From positions 806,001 through 870,000 of the forward strand of contig NZ_OZ244657.1 in the NCBI RefSeq assembly GCF_965218685.1: a DNA stretch of 64,000 nucleotides. Direction: 5' to 3'. Below, one piece after another: positions 34,364 through 43,269 of the stretch (position 1 is the stretch's first letter; each line of letters begins with the position of its first letter). The DNA comes from Thalassobius sp965218685 (GTDB lineage Bacteria > Pseudomonadota > Alphaproteobacteria > Rhodobacterales > Rhodobacteraceae). The notes under the pieces are model-generated. The model was not told the DNA's origin and did not search any database. It worked only from the letters and a program-made list of their open reading frames with translations. The translations under genes were made by a program, and so were the position numbers.

Positions 34364-37051
34364 TCAGGCCATGCGGCCGTGGCAATGCTTGAACTTCTTG
34401 CCCGAACCGCAGGGGCAGGCCTCGTTCCGGCCGGGATTGCCCCAGGTCGAGGGATCGTTTTCGTCAAACCCTTCCTTGGCTTCACCGGTGGGCTCTTCGG
34501 GCTGTGCGGGGGCTTGCAGGGCCTGCTGCTGAGCCGCCATTTGCGCCATCATCGCCTGCTGCTCTTCGTCGGTCAGCGGACGGATCTGACCCAGTTTCTG
34601 GCTGACGTCTTCGCGCAGGCTGTCCAACATGGACTCGAACAACTGGAACGCCTCATTCTTGTATTCGTTCAGCGGATCACGTTGTGCATAACCGCGGAAA
34701 CCCACGACCGAGCGCAAATGTTCCAGCGTCAGCAGGTGTTCGCGCCACTTGGTGTCGATCGTCTGCAGCAGCAGCTGCTTTTCGATCATGCGCATGTTCT
34801 CGGCGCCGAATTTTTCGGACTTTTCAGCCATCTGTTCGTCGGCTGTTTCCGCCAGGCGTTCGATAATCTCTTCGGGGTCAACACCCTCCTCGGCGGCCCA
34901 GTCGATCACCTTGCTGTCCAGATTCAGCTTTTCCAGTACAGCGGCGTACAGACCTTCGGTATCCCACTGATCCGCATAGGTTTTCGGAGGCATATACTGG
35001 TCAACCAGTTCGCCGATCACCTCGTGACGCATGTCGCCAATGATTTCGGACAAATCGGCGCTTTGCATAATCTCCATACGCTGTTTGAAGATCACCTTGC
35101 GCTGTTCGTTCATCACGTCGTCAAACTTCAGCAACTGCTTACGGATGTCGAAGTTGCGTCCCTCGACCTTTCCCTGCGCGCGCTCCAGCGATTTGTTGAC
35201 CCAGGGGTGCACGATGGCCTCGCCTTCTTTCATGCCCAAGGTGGACAGCACACGATCCAGCTTTTCCGAACCGAAGATGCGCATCAGGTCGTCTTCCAGC
35301 GACAGGAAGAAGGACGAGCGGCCCGGATCCCCCTGACGGCCCGAACGGCCGCGCAGCTGGTTGTCGATGCGGCGGGATTCGTGACGCTCGGTCGCCAGAA
35401 CGAACAGGCCGCCGGCGGCTTTCACCGCCTCTTCGTCGGCCTTGTGTTGCTCTTCGATCTGAGCGCGGATTTCATCAGGGTGGGCGTCGGGATTGGCTGC
35501 GATCGCCTCCATCACCTTGAATTCAACGTTGCCGCCCAACTTGATGTCCGTCCCGCGGCCGGCCATGTTGGTGGCGATGGTGACGGCGCCCAGCTTACCG
35601 GCGTCGGCCACAATCTCGGCCTCTTTTTCGTGCTGACGGGCGTTCAGAACATTGTGGGGCACACCCGCTTGGGTCAGCAGCTGGCTGAGGAATTCCGACT
35701 TCTCGATCGAGGTGGTGCCGACCAAGGTCGGCTGACCCTTTTCATGAGCTTCCTTGATGGTCTCGACAATAGCTTCGAACTTCTCTTTGGCGGTGCGATA
35801 GACGGCATCATCATCGTCCACACGGGCGATGGGACGGTTGGTGGGCACTTCGACCACGCCCAGACCATAGATTTCCATGAATTCATCGGCTTCGGTGGCG
35901 GCGGTGCCGGTCATGCCAGCCAGTTTGTCGTAAAGCCGGAAATAGTTCTGGAAGGTCACCTGCGCCAAAGTCACGTTTTCGGGCTGGATCGGGCAGCCTT
36001 CCTTGGCCTCGATGGCCTGGTGCAGACCGTCCGAAAGACGGCGGCCGGTCATCATACGGCCTGTGAATTCGTCGATCAGAACGACTTGGCCATCCCGAAC
36101 GATATAATCCTTGTCCTTGGTGAACAGTTTATGCGCGCGCAGGCCCTGGTTGACGTGGTGCACGATGGTGGTGGATTCCGGATCGTACAGGGTCTGACCT
36201 TCGGGCAGCAGGTCCATTTCATGCAGGCGCTGTTCCAGGAACTCGTTACCCTCGTCCGTGTAGGTCACGTTGCGGGTCTTCTCGTCCAGCTCATAGTGAG
36301 CCTCGGTCAGTTCGGGGATCAGCTTGTCCAGGGCGACATACAGGTCCGAGCGGTCCTGCGCCGGCCCCGAGATGATCAGCGGCGTCCGGGCCTCATCGAT
36401 CAGGATACTGTCAACTTCGTCCACGATGGCAAAGTTGTGGTACTTCTGATTGATGTCCGACAGCTCGGATTTCATGTTGTCGCGCAGATAGTCAAAACCC
36501 AGCTCGTTGTTGGTCGAGTAGGTGACATCGCTGGCGTAGGCTTGTTTCTTTTCGTCCTCGGGTTGCTGCGGATAAACGACACCGGTAGTCATACCCAAAG
36601 CGGCGTAGACTTTGCTCATCCACTCGGCGTCACGCTTGGCCAGGTAATCGTTCACGGTGACGATATGCACGCCCTTGCCGGACAGCGCGTTCAGATATGC
36701 CGGGAAGGTCGCCACAAGGGTCTTACCTTCACCCGTCTTCATTTCCGAGATATTGCCCTGGTGCAGGAAGATGCCGCCCATCAGCTGCGTGTCAAAGGCG
36801 CGCAGACCCAGGGCCCGCTTGGCGCCTTCGCGGCAGTTGGCAAAGGCTTCGGGCAGCAGCGCGTCCAGGCTTTCGCCATCGGCCAGACGTTTCTTGAATT
36901 CTTCGGTCTTTTCGATCAGCCCCTGATCGGAAAGCTGTTCAAACTCGGGCTCCAGTGCGTTGATCTTCTCAACCAACGGGCGGACAGCCTTGATTTTACG
37001 GTCATTAGGAGTGCCGAAAACCTTTTTGGCAATAGTTCCGAAGCCCAGCAT
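34364..37051 (-). CDS. secA: preprotein translocase ATPase subunit SecA
   Basis: An 895-residue SecA of normal length. Walker A is MKTGEGKTLVA near residue 105, DEVDSILIDEART gives the DEAD-like Walker B, and the second nucleotide domain contains TNMAGRGTDIKLGG and QLRGRSGRQGDPGRSSF. The C-terminus ends in the zinc SEC-C motif CPCGSGKKFKHCHG, which binds SecB. It drives unfolded preproteins through SecYEG. It is divergent from a parvulin-type isomerase that may fold its cargo in the periplasm. I see no clear terminator after the stop. Confidence 0.99.
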   Translation of the reverse strand: MLGFGTIAKKVFGTPNDRKIKAVRPLVEKINALEPEFEQLSDQGLIEKTEEFKKRLADGESLDALLPEAFANCREGAKRALGLRAFDTQLMGGIFLHQGNISEMKTGEGKTLVATFPAYLNALSGKGVHIVTVNDYLAKRDAEWMSKVYAALGMTTGVVYPQQPEDEKKQAYASDVTYSTNNELGFDYLRDNMKSELSDINQKYHNFAIVDEVDSILIDEARTPLIISGPAQDRSDLYVALDKLIPELTEAHYELDEKTRNVTYTDEGNEFLEQRLHEMDLLPEGQTLYDPESTTIVHHVNQGLRAHKLFTKDKDYIVRDGQVVLIDEFTGRMMTGRRLSDGLHQAIEAKEGCPIQPENVTLAQVTFQNYFRLYDKLAGMTGTAATEADEFMEIYGLGVVEVPTNRPIARVDDDDAVYRTAKEKFEAIVETIKEAHEKGQPTLVGTTSIEKSEFLSQLLTQAGVPHNVLNARQHEKEAEIVADAGKLGAVTIATNMAGRGTDIKLGGNVEFKVMEAIAANPDAHPDEIRAQIEEQHKADEEAVKAAGGLFVLATERHESRRIDNQLRGRSGRQGDPGRSSFFLSLEDDLMRIFGSEKLDRVLSTLGMKEGEAIVHPWVNKSLERAQGKVEGRNFDIRKQLLKFDDVMNEQRKVIFKQRMEIMQSADLSEIIGDMRHEVIGELVDQYMPPKTYADQWDTEGLYAAVLEKLNLDSKVIDWAAEEGVDPEEIIERLAETADEQMAEKSEKFGAENMRMIEKQLLLQTIDTKWREHLLTLEHLRSVVGFRGYAQRDPLNEYKNEAFQLFESMLDSLREDVSQKLGQIRPLTDEEQQAMMAQMAAQQQALQAPAQPEEPTGEAKEGFDENDPSTWGNPGRNEACPCGSGKKFKHCHGRMA

Positions 37052-37228
37052 ATTTTTTCCGATCCGGTCAGTGACAATATCGTGCGCGGCATCTGCTTGC
37101 CCGCCGAAACCACACCGCCTACAACGTGATGGAAATCAAACGTTCCAAATGCCTCAAGGCGATGTAAGGGGCGGCTGGTGCAGTGTCAACGTCAGCGCCC
37201 CAAGCGCAGCAAACAAAGGACGAAACTC
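37052..37228. other. divergent promoter region of secA and the parvulin gene
   Basis: A 177-bp gap between divergent genes. It must hold two promoters, but I could not assign convincing -35/-10 pairs. No leader ORF of the SecM type and no riboswitch were recognised. Confidence 0.4.
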
Positions 37229-38077
37229 ATGTCAAATCGGGTCACTTTTCTGTCGGGTGCAGTGCTTTCGCTGTTCATGGCCCTGCCTGCCGTAGCGGAA
37301 GACAAACCTGGTGCAGATACGGTGATCGCCTCGGTCAATGGCACCGAGATCACCCTGGGCCACATGATCCTTGTGCAGCAGAACCTGCCGCAGCAGTACC
37401 AGACCCTGCCCAGCGACGTGCTGTTTAACGGCATTCTGGACCAGATCATTCAGCAGACCGTTCTGGCGCAATCCGCACCCGAAGGTGACTCGCGACTGGT
37501 GCGCCTGTCCATAGACAACGAGCGCCGCGCGCTGAAGGCTGGCGAAGTGCTGCAGGTCGCCGTCGAAAGTGCGATCAATGACGTGGCCGTGCAAGAACTG
37601 TTCGACGCCAAATACGCCGACGGCACCGGTGGCCGCGAATTCAACGCCTCGCATATTCTGGTGGAAACCGAAGAAAAGGCGCTTGAGCTGATCGCATTGC
37701 TGGAAGGTGGCGCCGATTTTGCCGAACTGGCCAAAGAGCATTCGACCGGCCCGTCGGGCCCCAATGGCGGGCAACTGGGCTGGTTCGGCGAAGGAATGAT
37801 GGTACCTCCGTTTGAGAAGGCCGTGCTGGAAATGGCTGTGGGCGCGATCTCGGTTCCGGTGAAAACGCAGTTCGGCTGGCACGTGATCAAGCTGAATGAT
37901 GCCCGCACCAAGGCCGCCCCGACGCTGGATGAGGTTCGCGCCGAGATCGAGGGCGAGCTGGAAAACGCCGCCATCGACGCCCGCATCAAAGAACTGACAG
38001 ACGCCGCCAAGATCGTGAAAGACGGCACCGATATCGACCCCGCGCTGGTCAAGCGCGCGGATCTTCTGACGGAGTAA
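37229..38077 (+). CDS. periplasmic parvulin-type peptidyl-prolyl isomerase
   Basis: A 282-residue exported foldase. Signal peptide about 1-22 (FLSGAVLSLFMALPAVAE). A SurA-like N-terminal region precedes the parvulin domain (about 135-230) with FNASHILVETEEKALEL, GADFAELAKEHSTGPSG, GGQLGWFGEGMMVPPFEKAV and TQFGWHVIKL. It catalyses cis-trans isomerisation of proline bonds in newly exported proteins. The ATG at 37229 follows AAAGGA; a longer upstream reading has no signal-peptide logic. argJ begins 3 bp after its stop, so the two are cotranscribed. Confidence 0.92.
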   Translation: MSNRVTFLSGAVLSLFMALPAVAEDKPGADTVIASVNGTEITLGHMILVQQNLPQQYQTLPSDVLFNGILDQIIQQTVLAQSAPEGDSRLVRLSIDNERRALKAGEVLQVAVESAINDVAVQELFDAKYADGTGGREFNASHILVETEEKALELIALLEGGADFAELAKEHSTGPSGPNGGQLGWFGEGMMVPPFEKAVLEMAVGAISVPVKTQFGWHVIKLNDARTKAAPTLDEVRAEIEGELENAAIDARIKELTDAAKIVKDGTDIDPALVKRADLLTE

Positions 38078-38080
38078 ACC

Positions 38081-39307
38081 ATGGGAAAAGACCTGCCCGT
38101 TTCGCCGCTGGCCCCCGCCAGTTTTCCTGATCTTCCTCGGATCGAAGGGGTGGAGTTCAGCTCTGCCATGGCTGGGGTGAAATACAAAGATCGCGCCGAT
38201 GTCATGCTGGCCCGCCTTGCGCCGGGTTCGGCCATCGCGGGGACATTCACGCGGTCTGCGACACGTTCGGCCGCTGTTCTGGATTGTCAGGAAAAGATTG
38301 GGCAACCCGCCCAGGGCGCCGCTGCGATCATCGTGAACTCGGGGAACGCCAACGCCTTTACCGGCAAGAACGGTGTCGAGGCGACCCATGCCGTAACCTC
38401 GGCCGTGGCCCATGCGCTGGAAATCGAGGAGAACAGGGTGTTTTCCTCGTCCACGGGCGTGATCGGCGAAGCCCTGCCCCACGACCGCATCACCGCCAAG
38501 CTGGCCGAGATGCGCAACACTCTTTCGGCCGATGCCATTAAGGACGCTGCAGCCGCGATCATGACCACCGACACCTTCCCCAAGGGTGCCGGTGCCGAGA
38601 TCGAGATTGACGGCCGACCCGTGAAAATTGCCGGGATCGCCAAAGGATCCGGTATGGTCGCGCCCGATATGGCGACAATGCTTGTCTATATCTTCACCGA
38701 CGCGGCGGCCGATCAGGCCAAACTGCAATCGCTGCTAAGCGAGCTGACCGACGTGACCTTCAACTGCATCACCGTGGACAGCGATACGTCCACCTCGGAC
38801 ACGCTGCTGTTGGGGGCCACCGGGGCCTCGGGGGTGAACGTTGACGGCAACGCAGCATTCCGCGAGGCGTTGCACGGGGTCATGCTGGACCTGGCGCATC
38901 AAGTGGTTCGCGATGGTGAAGGCGCCTCGAAATTCCTTGAGGTCGAGGTGACAGGCGCGGCCAATGACGCCGACGCGCGCACCCATGCCTTGTCGATCGC
39001 GAACTCTCCTCTGATCAAGACCGCCGTCGCGGGGGAGGACCCCAACTGGGGCCGCGTGGTAATGGCCATCGGCAAGTCCGGTGCTGCCGCGGACCGTGAC
39101 CTGCTGAGCATCCGGTTCGGTGACATTCTGGTGGCCGAAAACGGTTGGGTTGCAGACAGTTACAACGAAGACGCCGGTGCCGCCTATATGAAGCAGGACG
39201 AGCTGAAGATCAGTGTCGATCTGGGTCTGGGCAAAGGTGTGGCCACTGTCTGGACCTGCGATCTGACGCACGGGTATATCTCGATCAACGCCGACTATCG
39301 GTCGTGA
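38081..39307 (+). CDS. argJ: bifunctional glutamate N-acetyltransferase / N-acetylglutamate synthase
   Basis: A 408-residue ArgJ. It transfers the acetyl group from N-acetylornithine to glutamate, and often also uses acetyl-CoA, in the cyclic arginine pathway. The precursor cleaves itself before the nucleophile Thr199 in KGSGMVAPDMATML. The motif VNSGNANAFTG near residues 85-95 and the C-terminal EDPNWGRVVMAIG are typical. It starts 3 bp after the parvulin gene and is followed by mutT after 10 bp. Other arg genes are not nearby. Confidence 0.97.
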   Translation: MGKDLPVSPLAPASFPDLPRIEGVEFSSAMAGVKYKDRADVMLARLAPGSAIAGTFTRSATRSAAVLDCQEKIGQPAQGAAAIIVNSGNANAFTGKNGVEATHAVTSAVAHALEIEENRVFSSSTGVIGEALPHDRITAKLAEMRNTLSADAIKDAAAAIMTTDTFPKGAGAEIEIDGRPVKIAGIAKGSGMVAPDMATMLVYIFTDAAADQAKLQSLLSELTDVTFNCITVDSDTSTSDTLLLGATGASGVNVDGNAAFREALHGVMLDLAHQVVRDGEGASKFLEVEVTGAANDADARTHALSIANSPLIKTAVAGEDPNWGRVVMAIGKSGAAADRDLLSIRFGDILVAENGWVADSYNEDAGAAYMKQDELKISVDLGLGKGVATVWTCDLTHGYISINADYRS

Positions 39308-39317
39308 AGGCGCCGCG

Positions 39318-39716
39318 ATGAAAGTTGTTCTGGTCTCAGCCGTCGCCTTGATCGACGTGGACGGGCGGGTGCTGCTGGCGCAGCGCCCCGAGGGCAAATC
39401 CATGGCAGGCCTGTGGGAATTCCCCGGCGGCAAAGTCGAACCTGGCGAAACCCCCGAACACGCGCTTGTCCGCGAGCTGGAGGAAGAGCTGGGTATCAAC
39501 ACCTGGTCCAGCTGCCTTTCGCCGCTTAGCTTTGCTTCGCACAACTACGAGGATTTCCACCTGCTGATGCCGCTATTCGCCTGCCGCAAGTGGGAGGGAA
39601 TCCCCGCACCCAAGGAAGGTCAAACGCTGAAATGGGTGCATGCGCGCGACATGGCCAGCTATCCAATGCCGCCCGCCGATATTCCGCTGATTCCGATTTT
39701 ACGGGATCTACTTTAG
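39318..39716 (+). CDS. mutT: 8-oxo-dGTP diphosphatase MutT
   Basis: A 132-residue NUDIX protein with a complete box GGKVEPGETPEHALVRELEEELGI near residues 35-58. The length, the start VVLVSAVALIDVDGRVLLAQRPEG and the final PADIPLIPIL fit MutT, which removes oxidised guanine nucleotides from the precursor pool. It is the last gene of the parvulin-argJ-mutT unit. NUDIX specificity is hard to read from sequence, so the precise substrate is likely but not certain. Confidence 0.88.
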   Translation: MKVVLVSAVALIDVDGRVLLAQRPEGKSMAGLWEFPGGKVEPGETPEHALVRELEEELGINTWSSCLSPLSFASHNYEDFHLLMPLFACRKWEGIPAPKEGQTLKWVHARDMASYPMPPADIPLIPILRDLL

Positions 39717-39781
39717 AGGCAGTTGCACAAGAAATGGCCGACTGGTTTTAAATCGCAAAAAATCGTTCGGACAAATCCAAA

Positions 39782-39814
39782 TTAGACTAATCCATTAGTA
39801 TATAATTCGTCTAA
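39782..39814 (+). promoter_or_regulatory. TATAAT promoter box inside nested inverted repeats
   Basis: An exact -10 hexamer TATAAT (39801-39806) lies between TTAGAC (39782-39787) and its reverse complement GTCTAA (39809-39814). A second repeat CTAAT-CC-ATTAG (39787-39798) lies where the -35 region would be, and no good -35 hexamer is present. This looks like a promoter under a dimeric regulator. The region 39717-39895 is strongly AT-rich and otherwise empty. Confidence 0.55.
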
Positions 39815-39895
39815 AATGGCATTTTTTTGTATGTTTTGTTAACAATCCGTGACTATATTAAGCGTACGTCAATATCGTTTTGGGGAGGATTTGAC

Positions 39896-40033
39896 TTGCT
39901 GAGAACTATCGTGATTGGAAGCTGCGTTTCCGTTCAAGGTACGTTCGTCCGTGGTCTTCCTGACGGGAAGATCCTTGTGCGCGTCGGTGACAGAGAATTC
40001 GCCGGCAAGCCAGTTCCAAGCCGGGCAGCGTAA
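39896..40033 (+). CDS. conserved-looking 45-residue protein, TTG start
   Basis: I do not recognise a family. The frame begins TTG CTG AGA at 39896, with an excellent GGGGAGGA ribosome binding site 6 nt upstream, and encodes 45 residues with an alternating hydrophobic pattern (LRTIVIGSCVSVQGTFV, then GKILVRVGDREFAGKPV), suggesting a small beta-sheet domain of SH3/OB-like size. One cysteine; no signal peptide. It has its own promoter region and a strong terminator 20 bp after the stop, so it is a complete monocistronic unit. That layout, more than the sequence, supports a real gene. Confidence 0.7.
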   Translation: MLRTIVIGSCVSVQGTFVRGLPDGKILVRVGDREFAGKPVPSRAA

Positions 40034-40053
40034 CCTATCAAGCATACAAAACG

Positions 40054-40090
40054 AAAAAAGGGGATGGTTTCCACCATCCCCTTTTTCTTT
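40054..40090. terminator. bidirectional terminator between the small gene and infB
   Basis: A perfect hairpin ggggatgg-tttcca-ccatcccc (40060-40081) is flanked by a run of six As before and five Ts after, extending the stem. It can end both the 45-residue gene on the plus strand and the infB operon on the minus strand. Confidence 0.9.
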
Positions 40091-40108
40091 GTCTTGTAGA
40101 TCCGCGGA

Positions 40109-42616
40109 TCAGTCGAGGTTACGCTCGACCTCTTCGCGTTCAAATATCTCGATCACGTCGGCCGGGCGGATATCGTCGTAGTTCTCGAATGCCATACCGC
40201 ATTCCTGACCCGACTGGACCTCTTTGACCTCGTCCTTGAAGCGCTTCAGCGTCTTCAGCGTGCCCTCGTGGATCACCACGTTGTCGCGCAGAAGGCGAAC
40301 ACCCGCAGAACGACGCGCCACACCTTCGGTGACGATACAACCGGCAACCTTGCCAACACCCGACACCTTGAAGACTTCTTTGATCTCGGCGTAACCGATG
40401 AAGTTTTCGCGGATTTCGGCGCTCAGCAGGCCACTTGCGGCGGCTTTCACGTCGTCCACCAGGTCATAGATCACCGAGTAATAGCGGATCTCCACACCCT
40501 TCTGGTTAGCCGAGCTCCGCGCCGAGGCGTTCGCACGGACGTTAAAGCCCATGATCGGTGCGCCAGACGCTTCGGCCAGGCCGACATCGGTGTCGGTGAT
40601 TGCACCCACACCATAGTGCAGCACGCGTACGCGAACCTCGTCGTTGCCGATTTTTTCCATCGCCTGAACGATGGCCTCGGCCGAGCCCTGCACGTCAGCT
40701 TTGACCAGGATCGGCAGCTCGGCGACGTTCTGATCGTCCTTGGCCTTCTGCATCAGCTGTTCCAGGGTCGTCGCGGCACCGGCGGCAGCGCGTTTTTCCT
40801 TGGCAACACCTTCACGGTATTCAGCAATCTCACGCGCTTGCGCTTCGGTTTCGACCACGTTCAGCACGTCGCCCGCTTCGGGGGTGCCGTTCAGGCCCAG
40901 AACCTCGACGGGCACGGACGGACCGGCCTCTTTCACGCGATCGCCCTTGTCGTCGACCAGCGCGCGGACTTTACCCCACTGCTCGCCCACAACGAAGATA
41001 TCGCCCTGACGCAGCGTGCCTTTCTGAACCAGAACAGTGGCAACGGGGCCGCGGCCCACGTCCAGCTGAGCCTCGATCACGGCACCTTCGGCGGCGCGGT
41101 CGGGGTTGGCTTTCAGTTCCAGAATCTCGGCCTGCAGCGCGATGGCTTCCAGCAGTTCGTCCAGGCCCTGACCGGTCTTGGCGGACACTTCGACGTCCTG
41201 AACCTCACCCGACATGGCCTCGACCACCACTTCGTGTTGCAGCAGTTCGGTGCGGACCTTCATCGGGTCAGCTTCGGGGCGGTCACATTTGTTGATCGCA
41301 ACGATCATCGGAACGCCAGCGGCCTTCGAGTGGTTAATCGCTTCGATGGTCTGCGGCATGACCGAATCATCCGCCGCAACAACCAGAACCACGATATCCG
41401 TCACCTGAGCCCCGCGCGAACGCATCGAGGTAAAGGCCGCGTGGCCGGGCGTATCCAGGAAGCTCAGCACAGCGCCAGAATCGGTTGTAACCTGATAGGC
41501 GCCGATATGCTGGGTGATGCCGCCAGCCTCGCCGGCGGTCACATTCGCCTTGCGAATCGCATCCAGCAGCGAGGTTTTGCCGTGATCAACGTGACCCATG
41601 ATGGTGATCACGGGCGGGCGTGGCTTCAGGCTTCCTTCGTCGTCATCGATCGAGTCGATCACGTCTTCAACATCCGCATCCGAAACACGCACGATCTTGT
41701 GGCCAAACTCTTCTACGATCAATTCCGCGGTATCCACGTCGATCGATTGGTTCTGAGTGACCATCATGCCCATTTTCATGAGCTCTTTGACCACGTCAGC
41801 CACACGTTCGGCCATGCGGTTTGCCAGTTCCGAAACCACGATGGTTTCAGGGACCTGCACGTCGCGCACGATCTTCTCACGCTCTTGCTGACCCATGGCT
41901 TTCTGGCGCAGACGCTCCTGCTTCCGCTTCATCGCGGCCATGGATTTCTGACGGCCACCTTCGCCACCAGTCAGCGCCTGGTTCAGCGTCAACTTGCCCG
42001 AGCGGCGACCATCGTCACGCGCCTTACGGCCACGCTGATCTTCACGCTCTTTACGGGCACGGTCGGGCTGCGTGGGTGCGCTTTCCTTGGGCTTGCGGGC
42101 TGCGGGCTTCATGTCGTCGCCAGCTGCTGCCGGAGCGCTGGCCGCTGCTGCTGCCTGGGCCGCAGCGCGCTTGGCCGCTTCTTCGGCTTCGCGTTTCTTG
42201 CGGGCTTCTTCTTCGGCCTTGGCCTTCAGAGCCTCTTCACGTTCGCGCTCTTCGCGTTCCTTGGCCTCGGCCTCGGCGCGGCGGCGTTCGCGAGCTTCTT
42301 CGCGGGCCTTTTCCTCGGCTGCACGTTTGGCGGTCTCTTCGACCTCGCGGGCCTTAGCGGCCTGCAATGCCTTCAGGCGGCGTTCCATTTCCGCATCGGA
42401 AATGCCAGCCGGGCGCTTCGAGGGATCACCCAGCGAACGCCCACTACCACCGCCAGACGATTTGGCAGCGCCGGGTTTGGGGACCACAACGCGTTTGCGC
42501 TTGGTCTCCACCACGACGTTTTTGGTGCGGCCATGGCTGAAGCTTTGCTTCACGTTGCCCGCACGGGGGCCTCCACCACGGACACCCAAAGTCTTTTTAC
42601 CGTCGTTCTCGCTCAT
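40109..42616 (-). CDS. infB: translation initiation factor IF-2
   Basis: An 835-residue IF-2. The N-terminal part (residues 75-250) is a highly charged Ala/Glu/Arg-rich helical region of low complexity, preceded by the alphaproteobacterial IF-2 start (KKTLGVRGGG). The GTPase domain begins near residue 335, with G1 GHVDHGKTS at 341-349, DTPGHAAF and NKCDRPEADP. Domains II-IV follow. It places initiator fMet-tRNA on the 30S subunit. It overlaps the upstream ylxR-like gene by 4 bp and ends the rimP-nusA-ylxR-infB operon. Confidence 0.98.
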   Translation of the reverse strand: MSENDGKKTLGVRGGGPRAGNVKQSFSHGRTKNVVVETKRKRVVVPKPGAAKSSGGGSGRSLGDPSKRPAGISDAEMERRLKALQAAKAREVEETAKRAAEEKAREEARERRRAEAEAKEREEREREEALKAKAEEEARKKREAEEAAKRAAAQAAAAASAPAAAGDDMKPAARKPKESAPTQPDRARKEREDQRGRKARDDGRRSGKLTLNQALTGGEGGRQKSMAAMKRKQERLRQKAMGQQEREKIVRDVQVPETIVVSELANRMAERVADVVKELMKMGMMVTQNQSIDVDTAELIVEEFGHKIVRVSDADVEDVIDSIDDDEGSLKPRPPVITIMGHVDHGKTSLLDAIRKANVTAGEAGGITQHIGAYQVTTDSGAVLSFLDTPGHAAFTSMRSRGAQVTDIVVLVVAADDSVMPQTIEAINHSKAAGVPMIVAINKCDRPEADPMKVRTELLQHEVVVEAMSGEVQDVEVSAKTGQGLDELLEAIALQAEILELKANPDRAAEGAVIEAQLDVGRGPVATVLVQKGTLRQGDIFVVGEQWGKVRALVDDKGDRVKEAGPSVPVEVLGLNGTPEAGDVLNVVETEAQAREIAEYREGVAKEKRAAAGAATTLEQLMQKAKDDQNVAELPILVKADVQGSAEAIVQAMEKIGNDEVRVRVLHYGVGAITDTDVGLAEASGAPIMGFNVRANASARSSANQKGVEIRYYSVIYDLVDDVKAAASGLLSAEIRENFIGYAEIKEVFKVSGVGKVAGCIVTEGVARRSAGVRLLRDNVVIHEGTLKTLKRFKDEVKEVQSGQECGMAFENYDDIRPADVIEIFEREEVERNLD

Positions 42617-43245
42617 GTGGCTCTTTTTCCTTTCCGGCGGTCGGATCCGCCGTCCGAAGCTCGCAAACCTTTAAGTCTTGCGGCTTCATCTACAACACGT
42701 CGCGTCAAACCTCCAGCGCCTAGCGCAACGTGAATTACAGTTTGTCGGCCAAAGGCCTGTCCCAACTCGTCTGCGGTCAGCCATCCAATGAACGACCCAT
42801 AGTGCGGGGTGCTCAACTTGGATTTGCCGCGACCCGAGCCATCGCTGGCCTGAATCAGGACCTGGGCCTCTTCTTTGATCAGCCAATCTTTGACCTTTTC
42901 GAACCCGGCTACGGCGCGCCCACCCTTTCGGGCGAGGCTGATCAGGTCGATGACCCGACGGGTCAGCAGATCTTCGGTCTGCTGAATCAGATCATCCGAT
43001 GCTTGCACCGGCTGTTTGGCCGAACGCGAGAACAACTTCTTCGCGACGGCCGTTTCCAGCGCCTTGCGGTCAGCCGAAACCCAGATCCCGCGACCGGGCA
43101 GTTTCTCGGCCAGATCGGGTACGACCTGACCTTCGGGACCCACGACAAAGCGGATCAGCCCATGTTTGGGCTGAACCTCGCCGGTGGCGATGCATTTGCG
43201 TTCGGAATCATCGTCCCGATTCTTGGTTTTTCCACCACGCGTCAT
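42613..43245 (-). CDS. YlxR/L7Ae-type RNA-binding protein
   Basis: A 210-residue protein. The N-terminal DUF448/YlxR domain (about 12-85) has RKCIATGE and LPGRGIWVSADR. A C-terminal L7Ae-like domain follows (about 105-190, RVIDLISLARKGGRAVAGFEKV). Members bind RNA and are thought to work with NusA and ribosome components; YlxR homologues in other bacteria have been linked to RNase P regulation. It is located between nusA and infB, 24 bp from the first and overlapping the second by 4 bp, the standard position in alphaproteobacteria. Confidence 0.92.
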   Translation of the reverse strand: MTRGGKTKNRDDDSERKCIATGEVQPKHGLIRFVVGPEGQVVPDLAEKLPGRGIWVSADRKALETAVAKKLFSRSAKQPVQASDDLIQQTEDLLTRRVIDLISLARKGGRAVAGFEKVKDWLIKEEAQVLIQASDGSGRGKSKLSTPHYGSFIGWLTADELGQAFGRQTVIHVALGAGGLTRRVVDEAARLKGLRASDGGSDRRKGKRAT

Positions 43246-43269
43246 GCGTTTGGGTCCCTAACTACAGGT

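Noticed and set aside
34379..37129. Long open frame antisense to secA, and similar ones antisense to infB (40268-42733) and nusA (42730-44976)
   Set aside because: Same codon-bias artefact; no recognisable domains, and the opposite strand has proven genes in perfect operon order.
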